The position numbers and the translations under genes were made by a program. From NCBI GenBank assembly GCA_964615935.1, contig CAZTTG010000025.1:11273-75272 (forward strand): a stretch of DNA of 64,000 nt. Direction: 5' to 3'. Within the stretch, counting starts at the first letter, position 1. Each line of letters opens with the position of its first letter. Below are positions 48,551 to 59,702 of this stretch, one piece after another. The notes below the pieces were generated by a model that made no database searches, was not told the DNA's origin, and was given only the letters and a program-made list of their open reading frames with translations. The stretch comes from CAZTTG01 sp964615935 (lineage in GTDB: Bacteria > Planctomycetota > UBA1135 > GCA-002686595).

Positions 48551-50494
48551 CTAGGATCCCGCTTGCACCAGGAAGCGGGAGCACTCGGCCGAGAGGCGCT
48601 CGAGCTCGCCGCCCATGGCCTCGAAGGCCGGATCGACGTCGAGCAGGGGCTCCCAGTCGTAGTCGCACACCCCCACCTCGAAGCCGCGGTGCTCGTCCAT
48701 GGGGATGCGGAATATGCCCCGATCGGTCCACAGACCCATCTCGCTCCACCCGGCCACCGCTCGGTTGCGACCCTCGATCGGCTCGAGGAGGCTCTGGCCC
48801 AGGGTGTAGCCGGGGCGGTCGGCCGGATCGGCACCCATCAGCTCGAGCAGGGTGCAGGCCACGTCCAGGTGCGAGGTGGGGCGCGTCTCCCGGCCGGGCT
48901 CGATGCCGGGGCCGCTCATCAGGAAGGGCACCCGCACCTGGACCGGGGCGAAGTTGCTGGTGTGGCCCCAGTGGCCGTGCTCGCCGAACTCCTGACCGTG
49001 GTCCCCGGTCACGATCACGATCGTGTTCTCGAACTCCCCGCTGCGGCGGAGGTCCTCGAGCAGCCGGCCCACCAGGGAGTCCGAGTGGTGCAGGGCGTTG
49101 AGGTAGCGGTTCTTCACCAGCCGGGCCACCTGCGGATCCCGGCTCTTCTCGGGATCGGACATCGCCACGTAGTCGAGCTCCTCGGCATAGGGCCGGAAGG
49201 GAGCGGCGTCGGCGGGGAAGTCGTAGCTCGGGTGGGAGGCGTCGAGCAGGGCGAAGGCGAAGAAGGGGCGGTCGGAGCCCCGGCGCGCGCCCCACCAATC
49301 CAGGAGGCTCTGCGTCAGCTGCCGGTCGCGCCGGTGGGAGCGCTTGCCCTGGAACTGATCCTCCACGCAGTCGGACATCCCCACCCAGGCGGTCGAGCGC
49401 AGCTCGGGGTAGCTCATGGAGGCGCTGGCCAGGGCCCGCAGCTCGTAGCCCTCTCCGATCAGCGCGTCGATCAGGACCGGCGAGCGCCGGGCCTCGAGCA
49501 CCGGCCACCAGTAGGAGCCGTGCAGGCCGTACAGGAGGGCGAAGATGCCGAAGCGGGTCTGGTTGCCGGCGCTGAGGTGATCCTCGAAGCACCGCGCCTC
49601 GGCGGCGAAGCGGCACAGCTCGGGCGTGACCTCGGGATCGAAGGCGTCCCAGCGCCAGGCCTCCAGCACCAGGAGCAGGATGTTGGGACGGGGGCCGTCG
49701 GGGTCGAGGGAGGGGACCGCCAGGGGATAGTCCAGGACCGCGTCCTCGAGCCGCACCGGCACCGGCGGGACGGACTCCCACTGCGCCAGCACCTTCTCGG
49801 GCAGCAGGGGCTCGACCGTCACCCGCGGGTACATGGGGAAGACCTGGCTGACCCGGGCCACCTCCCGATCCCCCACCAGGTCGGCCTGGGCGTAGATGCT
49901 CTTCTCGACCGTCATGGCCGAGAGCAGCAGGATCAAGGCCAGGACCGAGGGCCGCAGGAGGAGGCGCCAGCCCGAGCCACCCGTCCCCCTTCGCGCCCGG
50001 CCCACCGCCACGCGCCAGAGGACCATCTCGGCCGCGAAGAACAGGCCCCCCAGCAGGAAGCCGCGGATCCACACCGGGGCCCCCAGGTGGAAGGAGTCCC
50101 TCGAGCCGGGCGTGGTGAGCAGGTTCCAGGCCGATCCGCCCAGGTGGTAGCGGAAGAGGTTGTAAACCCGCGTGTCGGTGTACAGGAAGACGTGGAAGAA
50201 CATCCAGGCCACGGAGTTGGCGACTCCGAAGCCGCGCGCGCTGCGCAGCCACCGTCCCAGGAGCAGCAGGAGGGCCAGCGGCGCCAGGGCCATGGTGGCC
50301 AGGGCCGACAGCAGGCCCAGATGGGCGAACAGCCACAGGCGCACCGACTCCGTCTCGGGGACGTACACCAGGTACGACGTCCCGATCAGGAAGGCGATGG
50401 GGAGGTTCGCCAGCCAGGTCAGGAACACCGCCTTGCGATGGACCCGGGTTGTTGCACTGGCTCGCTCGTCTGCTTCCATGGCTCCGCTGCGCAT
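48551..50494 (-). CDS. YejM/PbgA-like inner-membrane hydrolase (alkaline-phosphatase superfamily)
   Basis: The product is 647 residues from ATG 50494 (GGAG 4 nt upstream; ATG 50479 is an alternative with its own GGAG). About five N-terminal transmembrane helices (VFLTWLANLPIAFLIG, LGLLSALATMALAPL, VAWMFFHVFLY, IRGFLLGGLFFAAEM, LLLRPSVLALILLL) precede a periplasmic sulfatase-fold domain. The latter has NILLLVLEAWRWDAF, the GNQTRFGIFALLYGLHGSYWW segment very like YejM, and GDHGQEFGEHGHWGH. In enterobacteria YejM/PbgA senses lipopolysaccharide and regulates LpxC turnover; whether that holds here is unknown. Ends with TAG. Confidence 0.88.
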   Translation of the reverse strand: MRSGAMEADERASATTRVHRKAVFLTWLANLPIAFLIGTSYLVYVPETESVRLWLFAHLGLLSALATMALAPLALLLLLGRWLRSARGFGVANSVAWMFFHVFLYTDTRVYNLFRYHLGGSAWNLLTTPGSRDSFHLGAPVWIRGFLLGGLFFAAEMVLWRVAVGRARRGTGGSGWRLLLRPSVLALILLLSAMTVEKSIYAQADLVGDREVARVSQVFPMYPRVTVEPLLPEKVLAQWESVPPVPVRLEDAVLDYPLAVPSLDPDGPRPNILLLVLEAWRWDAFDPEVTPELCRFAAEARCFEDHLSAGNQTRFGIFALLYGLHGSYWWPVLEARRSPVLIDALIGEGYELRALASASMSYPELRSTAWVGMSDCVEDQFQGKRSHRRDRQLTQSLLDWWGARRGSDRPFFAFALLDASHPSYDFPADAAPFRPYAEELDYVAMSDPEKSRDPQVARLVKNRYLNALHHSDSLVGRLLEDLRRSGEFENTIVIVTGDHGQEFGEHGHWGHTSNFAPVQVRVPFLMSGPGIEPGRETRPTSHLDVACTLLELMGADPADRPGYTLGQSLLEPIEGRNRAVAGWSEMGLWTDRGIFRIPMDEHRGFEVGVCDYDWEPLLDVDPAFEAMGGELERLSAECSRFLVQAGS

Positions 50495-50710
50495 CACTCT
50501 CCGCTGCGTCCTCGGTCGGGGAAGCTCTCCTCCATTTTCAGGAATGCCTCGGGCCCGTCCAGGGTAGGGCGCCCCGGTGCCCGGGGCGAGGCCCGCCCGA
50601 GTCCCGCGGAGGCCCGGGAGGCCGCCCGGGTCCGCCCGGGCCCGGCGCCGCGGGCGATTCCGGCTCCCGCTTGCCGGCCCCGGGGGGGACCAGTACCATT
50701 CGCCGCCGCC

Positions 50711-50800
50711 GGAGAGGTGGCAGAGCGGCCGAATGCGCCACATTGCTAATGTGGTGACTCCTCACAGGGTCCCGGGGTTCGAATCCCCGCCTCTCCGCCA
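50711..50800 (+). tRNA. tRNA-Ser (anticodon GCT), CCA encoded
   Basis: Acceptor GGAGAGG (50711-50717) pairs with CCTCTCC (50790-50796), followed by discriminator G and a genomic CCA. The anticodon stem CCACA/TGTGG closes loop TTGCTAA, giving anticodon GCT, which reads AGC/AGT. There is a long class II variable arm as expected for serine, and the T arm CGGGG-TTCGAAT-CCCCG is perfect. Confidence 0.96.
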
Positions 50801-50809
50801 TCCAACTAC

Positions 50810-51265
50810 GTGGCCAGCTACGCCCGCCCCCGAATCCCGCAGGCCTGCGGCCTCCTGGCCGCCCTGCTCGCCGCGACCGGCTGCGCCACCGAGCGCACCC
50901 TGGCGATCACCTCCAGTCCACCCGGGGCCGAGGTCCGCCTGGACGACCGGCCGATCGGTCGCACCCCGCTGAGGCACGCCTTCCTCTACTACGGGGACCG
51001 CCGGCTCACCCTGCAGCTCGAGGGCTGCCAGCCGCACACCGAGGTGATCCGGCTCGACCCGCCCTGGTACGCCCGCTTCCCGGCCGACATCCTCACCGAG
51101 GTGCTCGTGCCCGTGGGCTGGAAGGACGAGCACCGGGTCCACGCCGAGCTCCGGCCGGACCTCGGCCACATCCGCACGATCGACCTCCAGGGCGTCCTCG
51201 AGCGGGCCGACACCTTCCGGCGGGCCGGGCCCGAGGGGCCCCGTCCGCCCGCGGATCGGCCGTGA
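50810..51265 (+). CDS. PEGA-domain lipoprotein
   Basis: GTG 50810 starts nine bases after the tRNA; the product is 151 residues. Signal peptide with lipobox AATGC (Cys at about residue 25), then a PEGA domain: LAITSSPPGAEVRLDDRPIGRTPLRHAF, with the PPGAEV and GRTPL hallmarks given in part. The remaining part (VIRLDPPWYARFPADILTEVLVPVG) resembles the C-terminal extension of other PEGA lipoproteins. These are small envelope proteins with unknown binding partners. No SD is visible, so transcription may run through from the tRNA promoter. The stop overlaps the murD start (GTGA). Confidence 0.8.
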   Translation: MASYARPRIPQACGLLAALLAATGCATERTLAITSSPPGAEVRLDDRPIGRTPLRHAFLYYGDRRLTLQLEGCQPHTEVIRLDPPWYARFPADILTEVLVPVGWKDEHRVHAELRPDLGHIRTIDLQGVLERADTFRRAGPEGPRPPADRP

Positions 51266-52689
51266 CGCCGCCCTCGAACCCCCACGCCGCCCTGGCCGGT
51301 CGCGCGGCGACGGTCATGGGCCTGGGGCTCTTCGGCGGAGGCGCGGGCGCGGTGCGGTACCTGGCGGGGCGCCGAGCCCGCGTGACCGTGACCGACCTGC
51401 GCGAGGCGGGGGATCTGGCGGAGTCCCTGCGGGAGATCGATGGCCTCGGGGCGAGGCTGGTGCTGGGCCGCCATCGCGAGGAGGACTTCACCGGAGCCGA
51501 CCTGGTGGTCGCCAGCCCGGCGGTCCCCCCCTCCAGCCCCTTCCTGCAGGCCGCCCGCCGGGCGGGAGTGCCGGTGCGCTCCGAGGCGGGCCTCTTCCTG
51601 GAGGCCTGCCCCGCGCGGCTCGCGGCGATCACCGGGACCCAGGGCAAGAGCTCCACCTGCCGCTTCCTCGCGCAGCTCCTGGCGGCCTGCGGGGTGCGGG
51701 TCCACCTGGGGGGCAACATCGGGGGCTCCCTCTTGGGGGAGCTGGACGCCATGGCTCCGGCCGACGTGGCGGTGATGGAGCTCTCGAGCTATCAGCTCGA
51801 GGCCCTGGCGGCGGAGTCCGAGCTCGCCCCCCACCGCGCGGCCGAGCTGGCGGCCGTCACCAACGTCCTGCGCGACCATCTCGACCGGCACGGCTCCGAG
51901 GAGGCCTATGCCCGGGCCAAGGCCCGCGTCCTCGACCTCCTGGCCCCGGACGGCGCGGCCCTCCTGCCGGCCGATGATCCCCGGTCGGCGGAGTGGGGGC
52001 GCCGGGCGCGACGCTGCCTGCTGTTCGGCGAGGGCAGCGGCTCGGGAGCCGACCTGGTCCTCGAGGGTGGGCGTTTCCTCCTCTCGGGCGAGGACCTCGG
52101 AGCGGCCGCCGACCTGCGCGCGCCGGGGGCCTTCCAGCGCCGGAACGCGCTCGTGGCCCTGGGCGCGGCCCGGATCCTCGGCGCCCCGGCGGCGGAGCTG
52201 GCGGCGGCGATCGCCCGACTCGACGCGCCCGCCCACCGCCTCCAGGACCTGGGTCGGGTGAGCGGCCACCGCGTGTGGGACAACGGCGTCTCGACCACGC
52301 CCGACTCGACCCTGGCGGCGGTGCAGAGCCTCGAGGGGAGTCTGATCCTGCTGTGCGGCGGACGCGACAAGGGCCTGGGCTGGGGGGCGGTCGCCGCCGA
52401 GCTCTCCCGGCGCGGGGCGAGGGTGGTGACCTTCGGGGAGGCCGCCGGATCGATCGCCGAGGCCATGTCGGAGGCCGGGGTCGAGGTCCGGGCCGAGGCC
52501 GCCCTCGAGCGCGCCGTGGCCGTCGCCCTGGAGCGGCTCGAGGGGGGCGAGGCCCTGCTCTTCTCGCCGGGTTGCGCGAGCTTCGACGCCTGGCGCAACT
52601 TCGCCGAGCGGGCCGCCGCCTTCCGGGCCGCGCTGCCCGCCGGGGATCCCGTCCCGTCGCTGCGAGGGCCGGAGGATCCTCCCCCGTGA
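51262..52689 (+). CDS. murD: UDP-N-acetylmuramoylalanine--D-glutamate ligase
   Basis: MurD adds D-Glu to UDP-MurNAc-L-Ala in peptidoglycan synthesis in the cytoplasm. The 475-residue product, from GTG 51262, has the N-terminal UDP-binding Rossmann segment (VMGLGLFGGGAGAVRYL), the Mur ligase P-loop ITGTQGKSST (residues about 121-130), GGNIGGSLL, ELSSYQLE, NVLRDHLDRHGS (the Mg/carbamate region) and the diagnostic LFSPGCASFDAWRNFAERA end, shown in part. Expected length is matched. It is not embedded in a mur/fts cluster; neighbours are a PEGA lipoprotein and a Clp-N protein, both overlapping by 4 nt. Confidence 0.94.
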   Translation: MTPPSNPHAALAGRAATVMGLGLFGGGAGAVRYLAGRRARVTVTDLREAGDLAESLREIDGLGARLVLGRHREEDFTGADLVVASPAVPPSSPFLQAARRAGVPVRSEAGLFLEACPARLAAITGTQGKSSTCRFLAQLLAACGVRVHLGGNIGGSLLGELDAMAPADVAVMELSSYQLEALAAESELAPHRAAELAAVTNVLRDHLDRHGSEEAYARAKARVLDLLAPDGAALLPADDPRSAEWGRRARRCLLFGEGSGSGADLVLEGGRFLLSGEDLGAAADLRAPGAFQRRNALVALGAARILGAPAAELAAAIARLDAPAHRLQDLGRVSGHRVWDNGVSTTPDSTLAAVQSLEGSLILLCGGRDKGLGWGAVAAELSRRGARVVTFGEAAGSIAEAMSEAGVEVRAEAALERAVAVALERLEGGEALLFSPGCASFDAWRNFAERAAAFRAALPAGDPVPSLRGPEDPPP

Positions 52690-53603
52690 CCCTCGACACC
52701 CGACACCCCGCGATCGCGGGCCACCTCGCCCGCCTGAGCCCCTTCGGCCGCCACATCCTCGAGGCCGCCGGGCGCCGTGCCCTGCGCCTGCACGCCGACG
52801 AGGTGGACCCCGAGCACCTCCTCCACGAGATCCTCCTGGAGGAGGAGGGCGCCGCCCACCGCGCGATCCTCCTCGCCTTCTCCGATCCGGAGTCCATCGC
52901 CTCCGAGGCCCTGGCCCTCGCGAGCGGGATCCTGGTCACCGGCTCGACCTGCACGCTTCCCTTCTCGCCCCGGGGCGTGGAGGCCCTCTTCGCGGCGCGC
53001 GAGCGGGCCTCCCGGGACGGATCGGCCGAGGTGGAGCGCCACCACCTCGCCGCCGCCGCGACCGCGGCCCTCCCGGAGGAGGTCCGCGCCGATCTGCTCC
53101 GGGCCGGGTGGCCGGCGCCGCCCCCCGCCGACCCGGCGGAGCCCCGCGGCTCCATTCCCCTGCAGGGGCCCCTCTTCCGCCACTACTCCCCCGCGGCCCG
53201 CCGCATCCTGGCGCTCTCGGCCCGGCTGGCCAACGGCGAGGGCGGCGACTCGATCGCCCCGGCCCACCTGGTCCTGGGCGAGCTGGAGGAGGGCGGCGGG
53301 CCCGCGGATCCGGCTGGACCGAGACCCGCGGCGGTGCGCGCGGCGCTCGCGGGCCGCACGCGGGATCCATCGAGCCCGCCGCCGCGCCGCCTGTCGCCCT
53401 CCGCGGAGCTGGCGGGCCTCCTGGAGCGGCTCCCCGAAGGAGCCGGGAGCCTGGAGCTGCTGGCCGCCTTCCACTCCCCGCGGATCCCGAACCTCGGCCG
53501 CCTGCTGGATCGACACAAGGTGGGCAGGGCAGTCCTCGAGCGTAGCCGCGGAGCCCTCGCCGATCCGGATCTGCCCGCAAACCCCACGCTGGAAGGCAGT
53601 TAG
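52686..53603 (+). CDS. Stand-alone double Clp N-terminal (R) domain protein
   Basis: GTG 52686 overlaps the murD stop; the product is 305 residues. It has two Clp-N-type helical domains but no ATPase. The first (residues about 15-140) includes FGRHILEAAGRRALRLHADEVDPEHLLHEIL, comparable to the ClpC start AKKVMNLARQEA...EYLGTEHILLG. The second (about 165-290) includes FRHYSPAARRILALSARLANG...IAPAHLVLGEL. Solo Clp-N proteins can act as adaptors or decoys for ClpC. This one sits 132 bp upstream of mcsA-clpC, which supports a link, but no function is established. Confidence 0.8.
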   Translation: MTLDTRHPAIAGHLARLSPFGRHILEAAGRRALRLHADEVDPEHLLHEILLEEEGAAHRAILLAFSDPESIASEALALASGILVTGSTCTLPFSPRGVEALFAARERASRDGSAEVERHHLAAAATAALPEEVRADLLRAGWPAPPPADPAEPRGSIPLQGPLFRHYSPAARRILALSARLANGEGGDSIAPAHLVLGELEEGGGPADPAGPRPAAVRAALAGRTRDPSSPPPRRLSPSAELAGLLERLPEGAGSLELLAAFHSPRIPNLGRLLDRHKVGRAVLERSRGALADPDLPANPTLEGS

Positions 53604-53657
53604 GGCAAATGCTCGGTTTCCGGCGCCCAAATGGGAGGCCCTCGCGCGGGGAGGGAG

Positions 53658-53686
53658 TCGACGATGCAGTGCCAGGGGTTTATAGG
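53658..53686 (+). promoter_or_regulatory. Possible promoter for mcsA
   Basis: TCGACG (53658-53663) and TATAGG (53681-53686) are 17 bp apart and each match four of six sigma-70 consensus positions. They lie 50 bp before the mcsA ATG in a 132-bp gap that has a locally A/T-rich patch. Confidence 0.35.
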
Positions 53687-53735
53687 GGGATATCCACGTG
53701 CATGCCCCCCCCGTGACGCTCCTCACCACCAGCGC

Positions 53736-54263
53736 ATGATCTGCCAAAGCTGCCACAAGAACCCGGCGACCGTCCACGTGACCGAGATCCTGGAGCCACC
53801 CGAGGGCGAGCAGGTGCCGGCCGACGCTTCTCCCGGCATCCAGGAGCAGCACCTGTGCAACGTCTGCGCGCAGGCCGCCCAGCTCCCCCACGGCCAGATC
53901 CACTCCAAGAAGAGCGTGGCGGAGATCTGGCAGCTCCTGAAGCTCTCGGCGCAGAAGGGCCGCAAGGACAGGGGTCTGGCGTGCTCGGGGTGCGGGCTGA
54001 CCCTCCTGGAGTTCCGGCAGCGGGGTCGCCTGGGCTGTCCGACCTGCTACGAGACCTTCCGCCAGCACCTGGGCGACCTCCTGGAGCGGATCCACGGGGC
54101 CACCGCCCACATCGGCCGCTCCCCCGGGCTGGACGACGAGGAGCTGGTCCGGCTGCAGCGGGTCAACGACCTGGAGCAGCAGCTCGAGTGCGCCGTCCGC
54201 GAGGAGGACTACGAGGACGCCGCCCGGATCCGGGACGAGCTCAAGGACATCAAGGAAGACTGA
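53736..54263 (+). CDS. mcsA: McsA-type zinc-finger/UVR protein (ClpC modulator)
   Basis: The 175-residue product has the McsA layout: N-terminal zinc site C-x-x-C in MICQSCHKNPATVHV and CNVC, a second pair CSGC and CPTC, then a C-terminal UVR motif (LEQQLECAVREEDYEDAARIRDEL in part) as in UvrB/UvrC and ClpC. In Firmicutes McsA activates the arginine kinase McsB and modulates CtsR/ClpC. McsB is not adjacent here, and McsA could instead stimulate ClpC directly. ATG 53736 is used since the conserved first zinc site begins at once. It precedes clpC by 307 bp. Confidence 0.92.
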   Translation: MICQSCHKNPATVHVTEILEPPEGEQVPADASPGIQEQHLCNVCAQAAQLPHGQIHSKKSVAEIWQLLKLSAQKGRKDRGLACSGCGLTLLEFRQRGRLGCPTCYETFRQHLGDLLERIHGATAHIGRSPGLDDEELVRLQRVNDLEQQLECAVREEDYEDAARIRDELKDIKED

Positions 54264-54570
54264 TTCCCGGGGGGCGACGCCCCCGACGGGCTCGCGAGGC
54301 GGGGATCCCGGGCGGAACCGGCGCCCGCGGCGCGACCCCCGATCACCCCTGCGAGGGGCAGGAGCCCTGGTTTCGGCCCTCCCCGCGGGGCATGATGGCC
54401 CTCCCCGCCCGGGGTCCCGTAAACCCCGGGCCCCTTGAAGGACGACAAGCAGGAACTACCTAGTTCGCAGCAGCCGCTCCTGCCTCCCCGGGACGGGCGC
54501 GGCGGCGGACGGCCCGCTGGCCCCCTCGGACGCGATCCGACCCGGCAGAAGCGCACGGAGAGACCCCGAC
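54264..54570 (+). other. 307-bp spacer between mcsA and clpC
   Basis: No gene. A C/G-rich hairpin around 54268-54285 follows the mcsA stop and may terminate. TTGAAG at 54436-54441 could be a -35 for clpC but no clear -10 follows (CTAGTT at 54461-54466 is the best). GAGAG lies about 8 nt before the clpC ATG. No CIRCE or CtsR-like direct repeat was seen. Confidence 0.4.
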
Positions 54571-57105
<2,535 letters not shown>

Positions 57106-57138
57106 GGGGGCTGGGACGGCCTCGCGGCTTGTCTCCTC

Positions 57139-57345
57139 GAAGAAACCGCCAAGGCGCCAAGAACGCCAAGACCGGAAGAGCCCGGAGGGGAAGCCGGTGG
57201 GAGAGGGGTGCCGAGGCGGCCCGGCGGCTTCCTTCCGGCACCGGCTTCGCCGGCGGCCGGAGCGATTCGGTGGCCGCCCGGCTTCAGCTTCCCTGGCCGC
57301 CTCTCCTCCGGTCTTGGCGCTCCTTGGCGCCTTGGCGGTTTCTTC
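57139..57345. repeat. 207-bp element bounded by 37-38-bp inverted repeats
   Basis: 57139-57175 and 57308-57345 are inverted copies differing by one indel and one substitution, and contain the CCGCCAAGGCGCCAAG motif. The interior also has partial pairing (57237-57262 includes CCGGC/GCCGG). No ORF, no clear target duplication. It fills the clpC-M20 gap of 259 bp up to the SD of the next gene. It looks like a miniature inverted-repeat element or a repeated hairpin; I recall similar CGCCAAG repeats in other large genomes but cannot check. Confidence 0.75.
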
Positions 57346-57364
57346 TTCTGTCCATGGAGGAGCC

Positions 57365-58600
57365 ATGAGCGCGACCGCCCAACGCATCGTACATGAGGCC
57401 CGCGAGCTCCTGCCCGGAGCGATCGAGCTGCGCCGGCGCCTGCACGCCCATCCCGAGCTGGGCCTCGAGCTGCCGCGGACCGAGGCCGCCGTGCTGGAGG
57501 CCCTGGAGGGGCTGGACCTCTCCATCGTCAAGAGCCCCGCCACCTCGGGCATCGTCGCCACCCTGACCGGCGGCCGGCCCGGGCCGACGGTGCTCCTGCG
57601 GGCCGACATGGACGCCCTGCCGGTGGCCGAGGAGACCGGGCTGGACTTCTCCTCGCGCGAGCCCGGGCGCATGCACGCCTGCGGGCACGACGCGCATGCA
57701 GCCATGCTGGTCGGCGCCGCCCGCCTGCTCCACGGCCTGCGCGACGAGCTGGCCGGCCGGGTGCGCCTCTTCTTCCAGCCCGGCGAGGAGGGCCATGACG
57801 GCGCGCGCCGCATGCTGGGCGAGGGCCTGCTCGAGGACGACCCGCCCGCCGCCGCCTTCGCGCTCCACATCGACCCGCGGCTGACCGCGGGCCGCGTCTC
57901 CTCCCGTCCGGGCACCCTGATGGCCTCGGCCGACTTCTTCGAGATCGAGCTCACCGGTCGAGGTGGCCACGCCTCCATGCCCCACGACGCCAACGACCCG
58001 GTGCCGGTGGCCTGCGAGCTGGTGGGCGCCATGCAGACCTTCGTCACGCGCCGGATCGACGTCTTCGAGCCGGCGGTCGTGACCGTGACCCGGATCGAGG
58101 GCGCGGACGCCATCAACGCGATCCCCACCTGTGCGAAGCTCCACGGCACCCTGCGCGCCGCCGGCGAGACGAGCCGCCAGGCGGCCCTGGCCGGCCTGCG
58201 CCGCCTGGCCGAGGGCCTCGCCGCCGCGCACGAGATGCGGGCAGCGATCCAGATGGGCGTGGGCTACCCTCCCACGGTCAACGATCCCGGCCGCATCGAG
58301 CTCGCGCGGCGAGTGGCCGGCGAGCTCCTCGGCGAGGACGCCTGGGAGGAGATGCCCTCCCCCATGATGGCTGCCGAGGACTTCTCCCACCTCCTGAACC
58401 GCTACCCGGGCGCCATGCTCCGCCTCGGGGTCCGGCCCCCGGGCGAGGGGCCCGCCGAGCCCTGCCACTCGGGCCGGATGGTGATCGAGGAGGAGGGCCT
58501 GGCCGCGGGCATCGCCCTGCTCGCGGGCCTGGCCCTGCGCTTCGACGAGGAGGCCGGCGGCGGCCCTGCGAATCAGGACGGGGCAGCGATCGGCCGATAG
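57365..58600 (+). CDS. M20-family amidohydrolase (hippurate/N-acyl-amino-acid hydrolase type)
   Basis: The 411-residue product has the M20D signatures: LRRRLHAHPELGLELP, LLRADMDALPV, MHACGHDAHAAML (metal ligands and Cys), FFQPGEEGHDGA (catalytic Glu-Glu), GRGGHASMPHDANDPV (dimerisation domain with His) and MAAEDFSHLLNRYPG. Members hydrolyse N-acylated amino acids, hippurate or IAA conjugates; the substrate is not predictable. No signal peptide. GGAGG sits 5 nt before ATG 57365. The C-terminal 15 residues are a polar, Gly/Asn/Gln-rich extension. Ends with TAG. Confidence 0.93.
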   Translation: MSATAQRIVHEARELLPGAIELRRRLHAHPELGLELPRTEAAVLEALEGLDLSIVKSPATSGIVATLTGGRPGPTVLLRADMDALPVAEETGLDFSSREPGRMHACGHDAHAAMLVGAARLLHGLRDELAGRVRLFFQPGEEGHDGARRMLGEGLLEDDPPAAAFALHIDPRLTAGRVSSRPGTLMASADFFEIELTGRGGHASMPHDANDPVPVACELVGAMQTFVTRRIDVFEPAVVTVTRIEGADAINAIPTCAKLHGTLRAAGETSRQAALAGLRRLAEGLAAAHEMRAAIQMGVGYPPTVNDPGRIELARRVAGELLGEDAWEEMPSPMMAAEDFSHLLNRYPGAMLRLGVRPPGEGPAEPCHSGRMVIEEEGLAAGIALLAGLALRFDEEAGGGPANQDGAAIGR

Positions 58601-58709
58601 GGAACGAGGCCGCCGGAGCGGAACCCGGCCGGCCTCCCCGGGTTCCTCCCGGGACAGGCGGACCGATCCCACGGCCCGCGCCGGCACCCAGCGCCGGAAA
58701 GGACCCGCC

Positions 58710-59507
58710 ATGCTGAACCTCCTCATCGCCGCGAGCCTCGTCGCCCTCCCGTCCGTCCAGGACCCCGAGCCCCAGCCCTCTCCCCCCGATCCCGAGGTGC
58801 TGGAGAAGGCCCTCGAGGAGCTCGAGCAGGCCTTCGAGGAGGGCGAGGCCGCCGACCGCATCGCGGCCATGGAAGCCCACCGCAAGGTCCTCGACCCGGA
58901 GGTGATCGCCTGGATCGCGAAGGGGCTCAAGGACAAGGATCCCAAGGTACAGGCGGCCGCCATCGGCACCCTGCGCTTCCAGCCCCACCCCGAAGCCCTG
59001 AAGGCCCTGCACGAGCTCTACAAGCGCGACAAGAAGCTGCGCAAGGACGACCAGCTGACCGCCAAGCTGCTCAAGGCCATCGGACAGCACGGCAGCCCCG
59101 ACTCGATCGACGTCCTGACCGACGACGTCTGGGAGAACCGCACCATGGGCTGCGTCCAGGCGCGTATCCTGGGCCTGGGCAACATCCGCAGCGAGGAGTC
59201 GGTCGAGGAGCTGATGGGGCTGATGAAGAAGGCCGGCCGCTGGAAGATCCAGCACGTGATGGAGGAGTTCCGGCTGGCGCTGTGCCACCTCACCGGCGCC
59301 GACCGGGGCGAGTCGCAGGAGGCCTGGCAGGCCTGGTGGAACGACAACAAGAAGACCTTCGAGGTCGCCGCCCGACCGGCGGTCATGCCCCGGCAGCTCC
59401 AGCGGCGCTGGGACCTCTACTGGTGGCAGGACGCGCCCCCCGAGCTGCGGCCCCAGCGCGATCGGGAGAAGCGCGGGGGAGACGGGCGCCGGAGGAAGGG
59501 CGGGTAG
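58710..59507 (+). CDS. Secreted HEAT-repeat protein with W-x-x-WW motif
   Basis: The 265-residue product has a signal peptide (MLNLLIAASLVALPSVQDPEP). The mature part is a HEAT-type helical solenoid: AIAWIAKGL-like pairs, IGTLRFQPHPEALKALHELY, LLKAIGQHGSPDSIDVL, ILGLGNIRSEESVEELM. It then has the EAWQAWWNDNKKTFEV segment, whose W-x-x-WW motif also occurs in the vWA protein at the window start. The C-terminal 40 residues are very basic (QRDREKRGGDGRRRKGG). Probably a scaffold; partner unknown. GGAAAGGA lies 10-17 nt before the ATG. Confidence 0.8.
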   Translation: MLNLLIAASLVALPSVQDPEPQPSPPDPEVLEKALEELEQAFEEGEAADRIAAMEAHRKVLDPEVIAWIAKGLKDKDPKVQAAAIGTLRFQPHPEALKALHELYKRDKKLRKDDQLTAKLLKAIGQHGSPDSIDVLTDDVWENRTMGCVQARILGLGNIRSEESVEELMGLMKKAGRWKIQHVMEEFRLALCHLTGADRGESQEAWQAWWNDNKKTFEVAARPAVMPRQLQRRWDLYWWQDAPPELRPQRDREKRGGDGRRRKGG

Positions 59508-59702
59508 GGCCGCCTCGATCCGCGGGGCCTCGACGGGGGGCCAGCGCTCGATCGGAGCCGGGGCGGGCCGCTCCGTGCAGATCCCGCCGGGGCGTGATAT
59601 CCTCGCCGAATTCTCCGTGCGCGGTCGATCCCCGCCTGGAGCCGCCGGCTCCGGTCGGCCCTCGTCGCGCCGGGGAGGACTCCGAGCCCCCCGCCCACCG
59701 GA

